Below, piece after piece: positions 17,213 to 25,310 of a DNA stretch of 38,656 bases; positions within the stretch are counted from its first letter, which is position 1, and each line of letters starts with the position of its first letter. Position numbers and translations under genes: made by a program. The notes beneath the pieces are model-generated. The model did not search any database, had not been told where the DNA came from, and saw only the letters and a list, made by a program, of their open reading frames with translations. The DNA is from BS750m-G4 sp964472195 (lineage in GTDB: Bacteria; Bacteroidota; Ignavibacteria; Tepidaquicellales; Tepidaquicellaceae), in assembly GCA_964472195.1 (NCBI GenBank), contig CAYYJH010000016.1, forward strand, positions 1 to 38,656, in the 5' to 3' direction.

Positions 17213-18229
17213 TTGAAAGCAATCTTACTGAAAAAAACAGGTCTTACGGAAAGTTTAAACGAAAATCTCATAGTTGATGAAATACCTGAACCGAAAATTA
17301 ATGAAAATGAGGTTCTAATAAAAATTCATTATGCGGCTCTTAATCATCGTGATCTTTGGATAACAAAAGGACTTTATGCAGGGATCAAACTTCCGATTGT
17401 GCTTGGTTCGGATGGAGCAGGGACAATTCATAAACTCGGAAAAAATGTTGAAGTCTTTAATTTGAATGACGAAGTAATAATTAATCCAAGCTTAAACTGG
17501 GGTGATGATGAATCGTTTCAATCTAATGGATACCGAATCCTTGGTATGCCGGATAACGGAACACTATCGGAATTCATAAAGATAGATAAAAAGTACGTTT
17601 ATAAAAAGCCTTCTCATCTGGATTTGATTCAGGCAGCTGCAATACCTCTTGCAGGACTAACTGCTTACAGAGCATTGTTCAATAAAGCAAAAATAAAAAG
17701 AGGAGATAATATACTGATAACCGGTATCGGGGGCGGAGTTTCGACTTTTGCAATGTTGTTCGCAATTAAACTCGGAACAAACGTCTTTGTTACTTCCGGG
17801 AGTGATGGCAAAATTAATAAAGCAATTCATTTGGGTGCTGTTGCTGGAGTAAATTATAAAAGAGATAATTGGCATAAAGATATTATCAAGTTATCAGACA
17901 ACAACATAAATATTATAATCGACAGTGCGGGGGGTGATACGATTTCAAAATCTTTGGACATAATAAATCATGGAGGAAAAATAATATCGTTCGGAGCAAC
18001 TACCGGTAAGGTGAAAGATTTCGATATAAGAAAAGTATTCTGGAAACAAATTTCGTTAATGGGCACGACAATGGGTTCGGACAGTGATTTTAAAAAAATG
18101 TTCAACTTTATAAATGTGCACAAAGTATTTCCAGTTATTGATGAAGTTTTCCCCAGATTTGATATTATCAAAGCTTTTAATAGAATGAACTCGTCAGAAC
18201 AGTTTGGAAAGATTATAATAAAATTCTGA
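17213..18229 (+). CDS. Medium-chain dehydrogenase, quinone-reductase-like (zinc-independent type)
   Basis: This medium-chain dehydrogenase/reductase has about 338 residues. The N-terminal GroES-like domain carries NHRDLWITKG and GSDGAGTIHKLG. The Rossmann domain has the nucleotide loop ITGIGGGVSTFA. The cysteines that bind catalytic and structural zinc in alcohol dehydrogenases are absent, as in NAD(P)H:quinone reductase and enoyl-reductase branches. The substrate is unknown. A TTG at 17186 would overlap the end of xth and add nine residues. I prefer the TTG at 17213, which gives KAILLK straight after the initiator, the family's usual N-terminus. It lies directly downstream of xth and ends at a strong bidirectional hairpin. 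Confidence 0.82.
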   Translation: MKAILLKKTGLTESLNENLIVDEIPEPKINENEVLIKIHYAALNHRDLWITKGLYAGIKLPIVLGSDGAGTIHKLGKNVEVFNLNDEVIINPSLNWGDDESFQSNGYRILGMPDNGTLSEFIKIDKKYVYKKPSHLDLIQAAAIPLAGLTAYRALFNKAKIKRGDNILITGIGGGVSTFAMLFAIKLGTNVFVTSGSDGKINKAIHLGAVAGVNYKRDNWHKDIIKLSDNNINIIIDSAGGDTISKSLDIINHGGKIISFGATTGKVKDFDIRKVFWKQISLMGTTMGSDSDFKKMFNFINVHKVFPVIDEVFPRFDIIKAFNRMNSSEQFGKIIIKF

Positions 18230-18235
18230 CAAAAA

Positions 18236-18265
18236 AAAATCCGGCTTAATTCTAAACCGGATTTT
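18236..18265. terminator. Bidirectional terminator between convergent genes
   Basis: A 9-bp perfect stem, AAAATCCGG (18236-18244) with its complement (18257-18265), closes a 12-nt loop. An A-tract before it reads as a long T-tract on the minus strand, and TTTT ends the plus-strand arm. It therefore ends the minus-strand DUF948 gene strongly and the plus-strand dehydrogenase gene more weakly. Confidence 0.75.
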
Positions 18266-18286
18266 AAAAATTTGAACATTAAATTA

Positions 18287-18829
18287 CTATTGCTTTTTCA
18301 TGTCATCTAATTTTTTTCTAACTTCATTCAATTCCTTATTAATATCATTGTACTCTTCTCGAATTTCATCATCATAAATTTCAGAGTCAAGACCTTCGCC
18401 TAATTCACTAACCGATTCACGACCACCTTTGACCTTTTCAATAAAAGTTTTTATTCCTTTTATAATTGCAATATAGGTATTGATAGTATCAAAAACCGGG
18501 GATTCGATCTTTCTCTGAATCTTCTGCTCGAATTCAGCAACATTATTTACTACATCTTTAACATTACCGATTGCTTCATTGACAGAATCAACCCCATTTT
18601 CAATTTTATCAGATATTTTATTGACTCTTTTTATAACTTCATGTGTATCATCTATCAAAGGCTCAACTTTATCTCTATATTTATTAACATCTTTCTGCAA
18701 GTCATCAACTTTCAGAATTAGTTTTTTTAAAATCTTAATTAAAGCAACGACTAAAATAATAAAAGTAATAAATAATATAATTTGAATAATTACAGAAGTA
18801 ATGTTCAGGTATTGCGTTAATTCAGTCAA
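18287..18829 (-). CDS. DUF948-like membrane-anchored coiled-coil protein
   Basis: The 180-residue protein has one N-terminal membrane span (about residues 9-33, rich in Ile, Leu and Val). A long predicted coiled coil follows, with heptad-like patterns from DDLQKDVNKYRDKVEPLID through SDKIENGVDSVNEAIGNV. The acidic tail contains KELNEVRKKLDDMKKQ. This layout matches the DUF948 family, whose members often sit beside YtxH-type genes, as here. The role is probably envelope- or stress-related, by association only. The start is a TTG at 18829-18827 with no clear ribosome-binding site; no internal ATG lies before the membrane span. It starts 33 nt after the ytxH-like gene in the same operon and ends at the hairpin at 18236-18265. 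Confidence 0.75.
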   Translation of the reverse strand: MTELTQYLNITSVIIQIILFITFIILVVALIKILKKLILKVDDLQKDVNKYRDKVEPLIDDTHEVIKRVNKISDKIENGVDSVNEAIGNVKDVVNNVAEFEQKIQRKIESPVFDTINTYIAIIKGIKTFIEKVKGGRESVSELGEGLDSEIYDDEIREEYNDINKELNEVRKKLDDMKKQ

Positions 18830-18862
18830 AATGAATCAGATTAAAATTTAAGAAAAAATTAA

Positions 18863-19279
18863 TTAACTTTTGGATTTTTCTTCTTTGTACGCTTCTATTC
18901 CAGCTTTGAATGCATCCTTAACTCTGTCTGATTCGCCTGATATCTTTTCTTTTGCAGAACCAAGTTTTTCTGAAGCTTTTCCTTTTGCTTCACTCAATAC
19001 TTTATTTGCATCTCCGATCAATGAACTTGCTTTATCCTTTGCATCTTTAATGAGCATCTCTGATTTTTTCTTGCCTTCGTTTATGAGCTTATTTGCTTTT
19101 TCCTTTGCTATTTGCATATACTCAGATGTATCATCAAGAAATTCATCTTTCTTAATTTTTATATCACTCCTTAATTCCTTACCGGTTTTAGGAGCATATA
19201 ATAATGCTACTACACCACCTACAATTGTACCGGTTAAAAATCCCAGTAGCAAGCCTTTTGCCATTTTGTTGTCATCCAT
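18863..19279 (-). CDS. YtxH-domain stress protein
   Basis: The 138-residue protein has the YtxH signature: a glycine-rich membrane segment, LLLGFLTGTIVGGVVALLYA (residues 10-29), then the PKTGKELR motif. A long Lys/Glu/Ala-rich helix with LEA-like repeats follows (KEKANKLINEGKKKSEMLIK, KDKASSLIGDANKVLSE, KGKASEKLGSAKEK). Family members are small envelope-associated general stress proteins of unknown biochemical role. The ATG at 19279 is preceded by AAGGAG at good spacing. It is the first gene of a pair with the DUF948 gene. A 15-bp inverted repeat upstream (19322-19378) may belong to its control region. Confidence 0.87.
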   Translation of the reverse strand: MDDNKMAKGLLLGFLTGTIVGGVVALLYAPKTGKELRSDIKIKKDEFLDDTSEYMQIAKEKANKLINEGKKKSEMLIKDAKDKASSLIGDANKVLSEAKGKASEKLGSAKEKISGESDRVKDAFKAGIEAYKEEKSKS

Positions 19280-19321
19280 TTTAAAATCTCCTTTAAAATT
19301 TAATTTCTAAAATTTCCCCAT

Positions 19322-19378
19322 TTATAGTAATTATAACTGTGATAACTTTCGCTTAATTGAAAATTATAATTACTATAA
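19322..19378. promoter_or_regulatory. 15-bp perfect inverted repeat upstream of the ytxH-like gene
   Basis: TTATAGTAATTATAA (19322-19336) is repeated as its exact complement at 19364-19378, with 27 nt between. It lies 43 nt upstream of the ytxH-like start and 66 nt after the lpdA stop, both on the minus strand. There is no U-tract and the stem is nearly all A/T, so it is a poor terminator. Two copies of an operator-like sequence, or a weak processing hairpin after lpdA, are both possible. Confidence 0.4.
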
Positions 19379-19443
19379 TGTGAACTAATTAAAATATTAA
19401 TATATACCTCATAAATCAATTATCAAATAAGTCTCTCAATCCT

Positions 19444-20850
19444 TTAAATATTGATAGCTTCATCATAAGCCGCACCAGCTGCTTCCAGTATAGATTCTGA
19501 TAGTGTTGGATGTGCATGTATCGTATTAATTATTGATTCACCCGTGCCTTCAAGTGATTTCACTGAAACGAGTTCACTTATCAGTTCTGTAGCTTCCGCA
19601 CCTACTATATGAGCACCAAGCAATTCGTTGTATTTCTTATCGAATATAAGCTTAACCATTCCAGTTGTTTCTCCCATTGCTCTTGATTTACCATTTGCTG
19701 AAAATGGATACTTCCCTACTCTAAGCTCAAATCCTTTCGATTTAGCTTCTTCTTCTGTTAATCCAACAGAAGCAACTTGAGGTTGGCAATAAGTACACCC
19801 TGGAATGTTATTATAATTAATATCTCTTTCATGCAATCCCTTTATTTTTTCAATACAGTTTATTGCTTCAGCTGATGCAACGTGTGCAAGCCATGGTTTA
19901 CCTTTCTGATCTATCAAAGCAACATCACCGATAGCATAAATACCTTCAACATTTGTCTTATAATCTTTATCAACTTTAATTCCATTATTAAACAACTCAA
20001 CACTGATTTCTTCCAGCCCTATATTCTCTAAATTTCCCCTGACACCAACTGCGATCAATACAACATCTGATTCAATTTCTATATTTTCCTTTCCAGAAAC
20101 TTTTGTAAAAACTTTATCACCTTTAACAATAACGTCTTCTGTTTTTGTTTCCACAAACATCTTAATACCTCTTTTCCTAAACTCCCTTTCAACAACATCT
20201 GAAATCTCTTTATCTTCAACGGGAAGTACAGATGGAAGCATTTCTATTACAGTGACATCAGAGCCGAAAGCGTTATAGAAATATGCAAATTCCATTCCGA
20301 TTGCTCCGCTGCCAACTATTGTCATTTTTTCCGGAACTTTTTTTAACAACATTGCACCGGTTGAGGAAAGTATTCTTTCTTCATCAAACCGAATGTTACC
20401 GATAGTTCTTGCTCTTGCACCAGTTGCAACAATCGTATATGTAGATTTAATTGCTTCAATTTCCTTACCTGATTTATCTGTTATACTTACTGTCTTATCT
20501 TTATTAAAAGAACCTTTTCCTTCAATCACAGTAATCTTGTTTTTCTTCATTAGGTACTGCACACCCTTCTCCGATATATTAGCAATTTTTCTTGAGCGTG
20601 AAATTATTTTATCAAAATCAAACGAGACTTTCTCGACTTTTATACCAAACTCATTCATATGTTTGACTGAATCCATTAGTTCAGCATTCTTTAAAAGAGC
20701 TTTTGTTGGTATGCAGCCCCAATTGAGACAGACACCTCCCAATTTTTCTTTTTCGATTATGGCAGTTTTGTATCCTAATTGTGACGCCCTTATTGCAGCA
20801 GTATAACCACCGGGACCACTACCAATTATACTCACATCAAAATCTTGCAT
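19444..20850 (-). CDS. lpdA: Dihydrolipoyl dehydrogenase (E3)
   Basis: This 468-residue FAD enzyme reoxidises dihydrolipoyl groups of 2-oxoacid dehydrogenase or glycine-cleavage complexes with NAD. It shows the FAD loop GSGPGGYTAAI, the redox disulfide C41-LNWG-C46 (GGVCLNWGCIPTKALL), the NAD-binding loop GSGAIGMEFA, the second FAD motif YAIGDV and the C-terminal HAHPTLSE (about 445-452) with the active-site His-Glu pair. Length and motifs are those of a full E3. No E1, E2 or lipoylation genes are adjacent, so it may be the shared E3. The start is the ATG at 20850-20848. It is divergent from the DUF2905 gene. Confidence 0.95.
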   Translation of the reverse strand: MQDFDVSIIGSGPGGYTAAIRASQLGYKTAIIEKEKLGGVCLNWGCIPTKALLKNAELMDSVKHMNEFGIKVEKVSFDFDKIISRSRKIANISEKGVQYLMKKNKITVIEGKGSFNKDKTVSITDKSGKEIEAIKSTYTIVATGARARTIGNIRFDEERILSSTGAMLLKKVPEKMTIVGSGAIGMEFAYFYNAFGSDVTVIEMLPSVLPVEDKEISDVVEREFRKRGIKMFVETKTEDVIVKGDKVFTKVSGKENIEIESDVVLIAVGVRGNLENIGLEEISVELFNNGIKVDKDYKTNVEGIYAIGDVALIDQKGKPWLAHVASAEAINCIEKIKGLHERDINYNNIPGCTYCQPQVASVGLTEEEAKSKGFELRVGKYPFSANGKSRAMGETTGMVKLIFDKKYNELLGAHIVGAEATELISELVSVKSLEGTGESIINTIHAHPTLSESILEAAGAAYDEAINI

Positions 20851-20942
20851 TATACACTTATATTTTGTTGTTTTATATTATTGCCTAATTTAAAATGAAT
20901 GGTTAATTTAACTATATTGTATTTATTACTCAATATAATATT

Positions 20943-20970
20943 TTGAACAATGTAACAACCCACATATAAT
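20943..20970 (+). promoter_or_regulatory. Possible sigma70-like promoter of the DUF2905 gene
   Basis: TTGAAC (20943-20948) is separated by 16 nt from TATAAT (20965-20970). The start codon at 20980 lies only 9 nt after the -10-like box, which would give an almost leaderless transcript. In AT-rich DNA such matches arise by chance, so this is weak. Confidence 0.3.
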
Positions 20971-20979
20971 TTAATAACA

Positions 20980-21210
20980 ATGGATAATTTTCACAGTCTC
21001 GGTAAATTATTGATGATCATAGGTGTAATAATTATTATTATAGGCATCTTATTATTTTTCTTCAACAAAATATCCTTCTTAGGTAAACTTCCAGGTGACA
21101 TAATAATTAAGAAAAACAATTTCACAATTTATTTACCTTTTGTAACTTCTATTATCTTGAGTATATTGTTAAGTTTACTATTTTATTTCTTCTTTAAATT
21201 TAAAAAATAA
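20980..21210 (+). CDS. DUF2905-family small membrane protein
   Basis: The 76-residue protein has two membrane helices. Between them lies the family's conserved centre LGKLPGDIIIKKNNFTIYLP (residues 36-55), which contains the GKLPGDI signature of DUF2905. The N-terminal helix is extremely Ile-rich. No biochemical function is known for the family. The start is the ATG at 20980, with a possible promoter box very close upstream. The next gene on the strand begins at least 36 nt later. Confidence 0.85.
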   Translation: MDNFHSLGKLLMIIGVIIIIIGILLFFFNKISFLGKLPGDIIIKKNNFTIYLPFVTSIILSILLSLLFYFFFKFKK

Positions 21211-21351
21211 GAAACAAAACTCTTTTTTAATCAAATTTTCAAATAAATCCTAAGACTTATAAAACAAAATATCAGACACTATTTTAGACGACCGAAGAAA
21301 AAAGATCAGTTTGGATTCCGGTATCTAAAAAAAATAGTATTTATTATTCTA

Positions 21352-22326
21352 ATGCTTTTAACAGCCATCACGATAGGTGTTATTGGTTTCGTTGTTATTG
21401 AGAATTACACTTTTGTAGAAGCATTTTATATGACAATTATCACAATAACAACTGTTGGATTCCTGGAGGTCCACCCATTGTCAGATTCAGGACGAATTTT
21501 CACCTCTTTTTTATCGGTAATTAACATTGGGATATTTTTTTATGGAGTTACTACTATCGTAGGATTCATAGTTGAAGGAGAATTCAGAAACTTTTTTAAA
21601 CATTACAACGTGACAAAAAAAATTGAAACAATCAAAAACCACGTGATAGTGTGTGGTTATGGAAGAAACGGGAAACAAGTCTGTGAGGAATTAAAAGATG
21701 ACAAGAAATCTTTTATTCTTATTGAAAGTAACACGGAAGCTTTAGAGGAATTTAAAGTGAATGAAGAAAATTTATTCATAGAGGGTAATGCAACTGAAGA
21801 TGAAGTATTAATCACTGCTGGTATAGAAAGAGCTAAAGCTCTTATTACCACTCTTCCTGAAGATCCAGATAATGTCTATGTAGTATTAACAGCCCGTGAA
21901 TTAAATCCGAACATAGCAATCATAAGTCGTGCTTCCAATGAATCATCTATAAGTAAACTGAAACGTGCTGGTGCTAATAACGTTATCATGCCCGAAAAGA
22001 TTGGAGGAGCACATATGGCATCACTGGTTATGAAACCGGATATCATGGAATTTATTGCCCAGCTAACAGGACAGGATAACGATATTAGTCTTGCTTTTGA
22101 AGAACTATCGTTAAGCAGTATATCTAATAATTACGCTGGGAAATCCATTAAAGACCTTGATGTGCGAAATAAAACCGGGGCAAACATAATTGGAATAAAA
22201 GATAAAGAAGGAAAGTTTATCATAAATCCTCACCCCGAGACTAAAATATGTACGGATTACAGTCTAATAATACTTGGTTCAGGTCAACAAATCATGGCAA
22301 TGAAAAACATGATTGCTAAACTCTAA
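21352..22326 (+). CDS. Potassium channel with RCK/TrkA-N domain
   Basis: The 324-residue frame (from the first ATG) encodes a two-helix ion channel with a cytoplasmic regulatory domain. The pore loop and filter are TITTVGFLEV (residues 31-40, filter TVGF). The second helix follows at about 50-72. A RCK/TrkA-N Rossmann domain starts at HVIVCGYGRNGKQV (97-110), and a TrkA-C domain ends the protein. It should gate K+ flux in response to a bound nucleotide or ion. The first ATG cuts into the first membrane helix. The same frame stays open back to 21247 and encodes a basic stretch (RRPKKKDQFGFRYLKKI) like the cytoplasmic N-terminus of relatives, but has no ATG, GTG or TTG there. A non-standard start upstream is possible. 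Confidence 0.88.
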   Translation: MLLTAITIGVIGFVVIENYTFVEAFYMTIITITTVGFLEVHPLSDSGRIFTSFLSVINIGIFFYGVTTIVGFIVEGEFRNFFKHYNVTKKIETIKNHVIVCGYGRNGKQVCEELKDDKKSFILIESNTEALEEFKVNEENLFIEGNATEDEVLITAGIERAKALITTLPEDPDNVYVVLTARELNPNIAIISRASNESSISKLKRAGANNVIMPEKIGGAHMASLVMKPDIMEFIAQLTGQDNDISLAFEELSLSSISNNYAGKSIKDLDVRNKTGANIIGIKDKEGKFIINPHPETKICTDYSLIILGSGQQIMAMKNMIAKL

Positions 22327-22359
22327 TTCATATTCGAAATCATTTGTTATTAATATATT

Positions 22360-23118
22360 TCATCTTTTCAAACTCCAGACCATTACCGGACTAACATCTC
22401 TGATATAAGTGCCCCACGAATAATCACCGTACAAAGATTCAATTTGAAAACCGATTTCATTCATAAGTAATTCAAAAGAGAATTTCTCATGTACATAAAA
22501 ATTTATATCAAAAAATGATTTTGAACAGAAGTGTCCATCTTTATCATAGATTTCATAAAATTGATAACCACTGACAATCTTCTTGTCTTTATCATAATTT
22601 TCTAAACACCAGAGGAAAAGAATATTATCTTCATTCTTGATGGGAAATTTTCCGATTAATCTCATGTTACCATCTGAACTCTTTAAACGAACATGCGGAT
22701 TATGCAAAGTGCATATGAACCTGCCATCATCAGATAGATGTTCGTAAATCTTTTTTAAAGCTGAATGTTGTTGAGAAACTGAAACTAATTCTGCAAAAGC
22801 ATGAAACGGTATGAAAATTAAATCATACTTCTCATCTAAAGACATATCGCAAACATCAGTTTCAATAATGTTAACTGAAAGGTTCTTTCCTTGAAGTTTA
22901 TGCTTGAAGACGTTTAACATTTCAACAGAACTATCTATGCAGGTTAGATTTACACCGGCTTCGATTAGTGGAATAGAAACTCGACCAGTTCCCGACATTA
23001 ATTCTAAAACTTTCCCTGAAACTTTCTTTGCTTCTTCAAGAAAGAATTTAATATCAAAATCTACCAACACGTATGAATCGTAGTAGCGTGCGATTTTTTC
23101 ATAATCGAGTGAAGGCAT
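22360..23118 (-). CDS. Class I SAM-dependent methyltransferase
   Basis: The 252-residue protein begins MPSLDYEKIARYYDSY, the usual lead-in of small-molecule methyltransferases of the methyltransf_25/11 type. The SAM loop is ELMSGTGRVSIP (about residues 38-49), with the acidic post-II residue in CIDSSVEML and motif IV in DLIFIPFHAF. The acceptor cannot be inferred. An in-frame TTG two codons upstream exists, but AAGGAG abuts it directly and stands 6 nt from the ATG at 23118, so the ATG is chosen. It is convergent with the K+ channel gene (33 nt, no terminator seen) and divergent from the TPR gene. Confidence 0.85.
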   Translation of the reverse strand: MPSLDYEKIARYYDSYVLVDFDIKFFLEEAKKVSGKVLELMSGTGRVSIPLIEAGVNLTCIDSSVEMLNVFKHKLQGKNLSVNIIETDVCDMSLDEKYDLIFIPFHAFAELVSVSQQHSALKKIYEHLSDDGRFICTLHNPHVRLKSSDGNMRLIGKFPIKNEDNILFLWCLENYDKDKKIVSGYQFYEIYDKDGHFCSKSFFDINFYVHEKFSFELLMNEIGFQIESLYGDYSWGTYIRDVSPVMVWSLKR

Positions 23119-23310
23119 TGTCAACTCCTTTTTATTTACAAATTCTTTTTATAATTTGAATTTCAAGACGAAAACCCCTTCATACAAATAATTTTAATTC
23201 CATTGTCATTTGAAAATAACAAATAAATACTTCTTATTTCATACTTAAATAATAATTCCCAATATCATCAAGTTCATCATATGAGGATTTTTTATTTCTT
23301 CTAAAAGAAT

Positions 23311-23318
23311 TAAATTTG
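23311..23318 (+). promoter_or_regulatory. Possible Bacteroidota-type -7 box (TAAATTTG)
   Basis: TAAATTTG fits TAnnTTTG, the -7 element of Bacteroidota housekeeping promoters. No TTG lies at the expected distance upstream, so only half of the promoter is convincing. A transcript from here would start near 23325, which supports the downstream ATG (23378) as the TPR gene start. Confidence 0.35.
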
Positions 23319-23377
23319 TGTACTTATGTATTATTTCAAATATATACTATCCTTGTCATTATCTTCGGGAGTTCTAT

Positions 23378-24931
23378 ATGAGAACTATTAAAATTCTAAT
23401 TATCTTATCAATTCTTTTAATTGCAGCTTCGATGTACAATTGTAAGAATGCTTCGGATGAATTCTATGAAAATGGTTTTAAAGAATATGAATCAGGAAAT
23501 TATGAAAAGGCAATTGAATTTTTAACTAAAGCAATAGAATTAGATGCAAATTACGAGGATGCTTATTACTATCGAGGAAATGCTTTCATTGAAACAGAAA
23601 AATACGACGAAGCAATTTCAGATTACACAAAAACAATTGAATTAGACCCAGGTTATGAAGAGGCATATTACAACCGTGGTAATACATACGTAAAATTAGG
23701 TAAATATGACGAAGCGATAACAGACTATACAAAAGTTATCGAATTAAATCCTGAGGATGTTGACGCTCATTTCGGTCGTGGGAATACTTATTTTGTACTT
23801 GGAAATTTTAATAATGCAATAAAAGATTATTCTAAAACTATTGAACTTAACCCTAACTTTCCCGATGTTTACAATAACCGCGGACTTTCTTATCGTAGTC
23901 TGGAAGAATATGATAAAGCGGTTGATGACTTCACAAAAGCAATTGAATTAAGACCAGATGACGCCGCAGCTTATTATGACAGGGGTAACACTTACTTCTA
24001 TATGAACATATTCGTTAAAGCAATTGACGACTACGATAAAGCTATAGAATTAAAGAATGATTTTGCTGATGCATATAACAATCGAGGAGTCACATTACGT
24101 AACCTAAAGAAATATGATAAAGCGGTTGATGACTTCACAAAAGCAATTGAATTGAAACCCGTTGATGCAGAAGCTTTTAACAATCGAGGTCTTACCTATC
24201 AATATTTAGAAAACTATGAGAAAGCATTATTAGATTTCACTGAAGCTTTAAAGTTAAAAAAAGATTTCACGGATGCATTTCTCAATCGCGGGATAACTTA
24301 TCGTATCTTAAACAAGTTTGAAGAAGCCATTGAAAATTTATCAAAAGTACTTGAATTAAAACCTGAAAATGTTGAGGCATATAACAATCGGGGACTCACT
24401 TATCTCAATTTCGGTAAATATAATGATGCCTTAACAGATTTTACCAAAGCGATTGAATTAAATCCTGATGATGTTGAGGCATTTAGTAATAGGGGAAGAG
24501 CTTATTTCGAATTAGAAGAATTCGTTAAAGCAATACAAGATTATACTGTATCCATAAAATTAAAACCCGATGACGCAGATGCGTTTTATGGTAGAGGTCT
24601 TTCTTATCGTTATTTAAAAGAATATGAAGATGCAATTAAAGATTACTCAAAAGCCATAGAATTAAATCCGGATTTCGCGGATGCATATTACGGGCGCGCA
24701 CTCTCCTACCGAAATTTAGAAAAATACGAAGAAGCTGTAAAAGATTACACAAAAGCAATTGAATTAAAACCTGATGATGCCGATACATATTACGGGCGAG
24801 GACTTACTTATAATTATTTAGGTAACTATTACTATTCAATTCAAGACTGGGAAAAGGCAATTGAACTTAATCCTCGTTTAAAAGGAGAATTAAGACTACG
24901 CATTAAAGAAGCAAAAGAGAAATTGGAATGA
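23378..24931 (+). CDS. Exported TPR-repeat protein, 14 repeats
   Basis: From the ATG at 23378 (GGGAG 6 nt upstream) the protein has 517 residues; an ATG 60 nt earlier has no ribosome-binding site and would mask the signal peptide. The start MRTIKILIILSILLIAASMY is a signal peptide. A cysteine follows (YNC), but the residues before it do not make a standard lipobox. The rest is 14 consecutive 34-residue TPRs of the pattern AYYNRGNTYxxLGKYDEAI-DYTKAIELNP, with no gap between repeats and a short helical cap. This makes a long right-handed superhelix for protein binding in the periplasm or at the cell surface. Repeats 5 and 7 share 43 identical nucleotides exactly 204 bp apart, a sign of recent repeat exchange. 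The partner is unknown. Confidence 0.88.
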   Translation: MRTIKILIILSILLIAASMYNCKNASDEFYENGFKEYESGNYEKAIEFLTKAIELDANYEDAYYYRGNAFIETEKYDEAISDYTKTIELDPGYEEAYYNRGNTYVKLGKYDEAITDYTKVIELNPEDVDAHFGRGNTYFVLGNFNNAIKDYSKTIELNPNFPDVYNNRGLSYRSLEEYDKAVDDFTKAIELRPDDAAAYYDRGNTYFYMNIFVKAIDDYDKAIELKNDFADAYNNRGVTLRNLKKYDKAVDDFTKAIELKPVDAEAFNNRGLTYQYLENYEKALLDFTEALKLKKDFTDAFLNRGITYRILNKFEEAIENLSKVLELKPENVEAYNNRGLTYLNFGKYNDALTDFTKAIELNPDDVEAFSNRGRAYFELEEFVKAIQDYTVSIKLKPDDADAFYGRGLSYRYLKEYEDAIKDYSKAIELNPDFADAYYGRALSYRNLEKYEEAVKDYTKAIELKPDDADTYYGRGLTYNYLGNYYYSIQDWEKAIELNPRLKGELRLRIKEAKEKLE

Positions 24932-24938
24932 TTTCGTT

Positions 24939-24964
24939 CAATCCATGACTTAAGTCGTGGGTTG
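24939..24964. repeat. Hairpin at the end of an IS200-type relic
   Basis: The segment is a near-perfect palindrome centred on 24951/24952. Arm CAATCCATGACTT pairs with AAGTCGTGGGTTG through two G.T pairs. It lies 5 nt after the transposase-relic stop codon on the minus strand, where IS200/IS605-type elements carry the subterminal hairpin recognised by their transposase. It also directly follows the TPR gene's stop codon. Confidence 0.55.
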
Positions 24965-24968
24965 GAAA

Positions 24969-25196
24969 CTATACACCATCCCTAATTCCATACAAGCTAA
25001 TAAACCTATCATACTCTTCCTTAAAAGATAATTTCTTATGACGATCGTTTTGATTTTGAATATACTTTAGTGTTCTATCTAAATTGAATTCACTTACAGA
25101 AAACGCTCCAAAGCCAGTCTGCTAAGAAAATATATTTTTTTGTGTTAACTCTCTTTGATTTATTTCATGGTATACATAACCTTTTTTTTGTTTCAT
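24969..25196 (-). pseudogene. IS200-type transposase relic (C-terminal fragment)
   Basis: On the minus strand, codons from 25121 down to the stop at 24969 encode QTGFGAFSVSEFNLD, then LKYIQNQNDRHKKLSFKEEY and DRFISLYGI. This is the conserved C-terminal part of IS200-like (Y1_Tnp) transposases, which normally read WQ-x-GYGAFS. The conserved Trp codon is a stop here (TAG at 25124-25122). Upstream, an in-frame piece from an ATG at 25196 (MKQKKGYVYHEINQRELTQK) extends the match loosely. The HUH motif and the N-terminal half are missing. It is therefore a truncated, nonsense-mutated remnant, and a different family from the intact RAYT at 32557-33090. The remainder of this 379-nt gap, 25197-25310, shows nothing recognisable. 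Confidence 0.75.
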
Positions 25197-25310
25197 CTAA
25201 TAATTTCAAAATGCTAAATAATTAGAATTACATTTTGAGAATTATTGAATAGATAAAGAAAAATATTTACAATAATTTTACCTGTTATTACAAAACATAA
25301 TTCTCTGTAA

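Noticed and set aside
23318..23377. Upstream ATG for the TPR protein
   Set aside because: It has no ribosome-binding site, overlaps a -7-like promoter box and hides the signal peptide. The ATG at 23378 has GGGAG at good spacing.
23480..24880. Regular 102-bp periodicity that could suggest a CRISPR or satellite array
   Set aside because: It is the codon-level echo of 34-residue TPR units in an intact reading frame. Units are diverged and there are no spacers.
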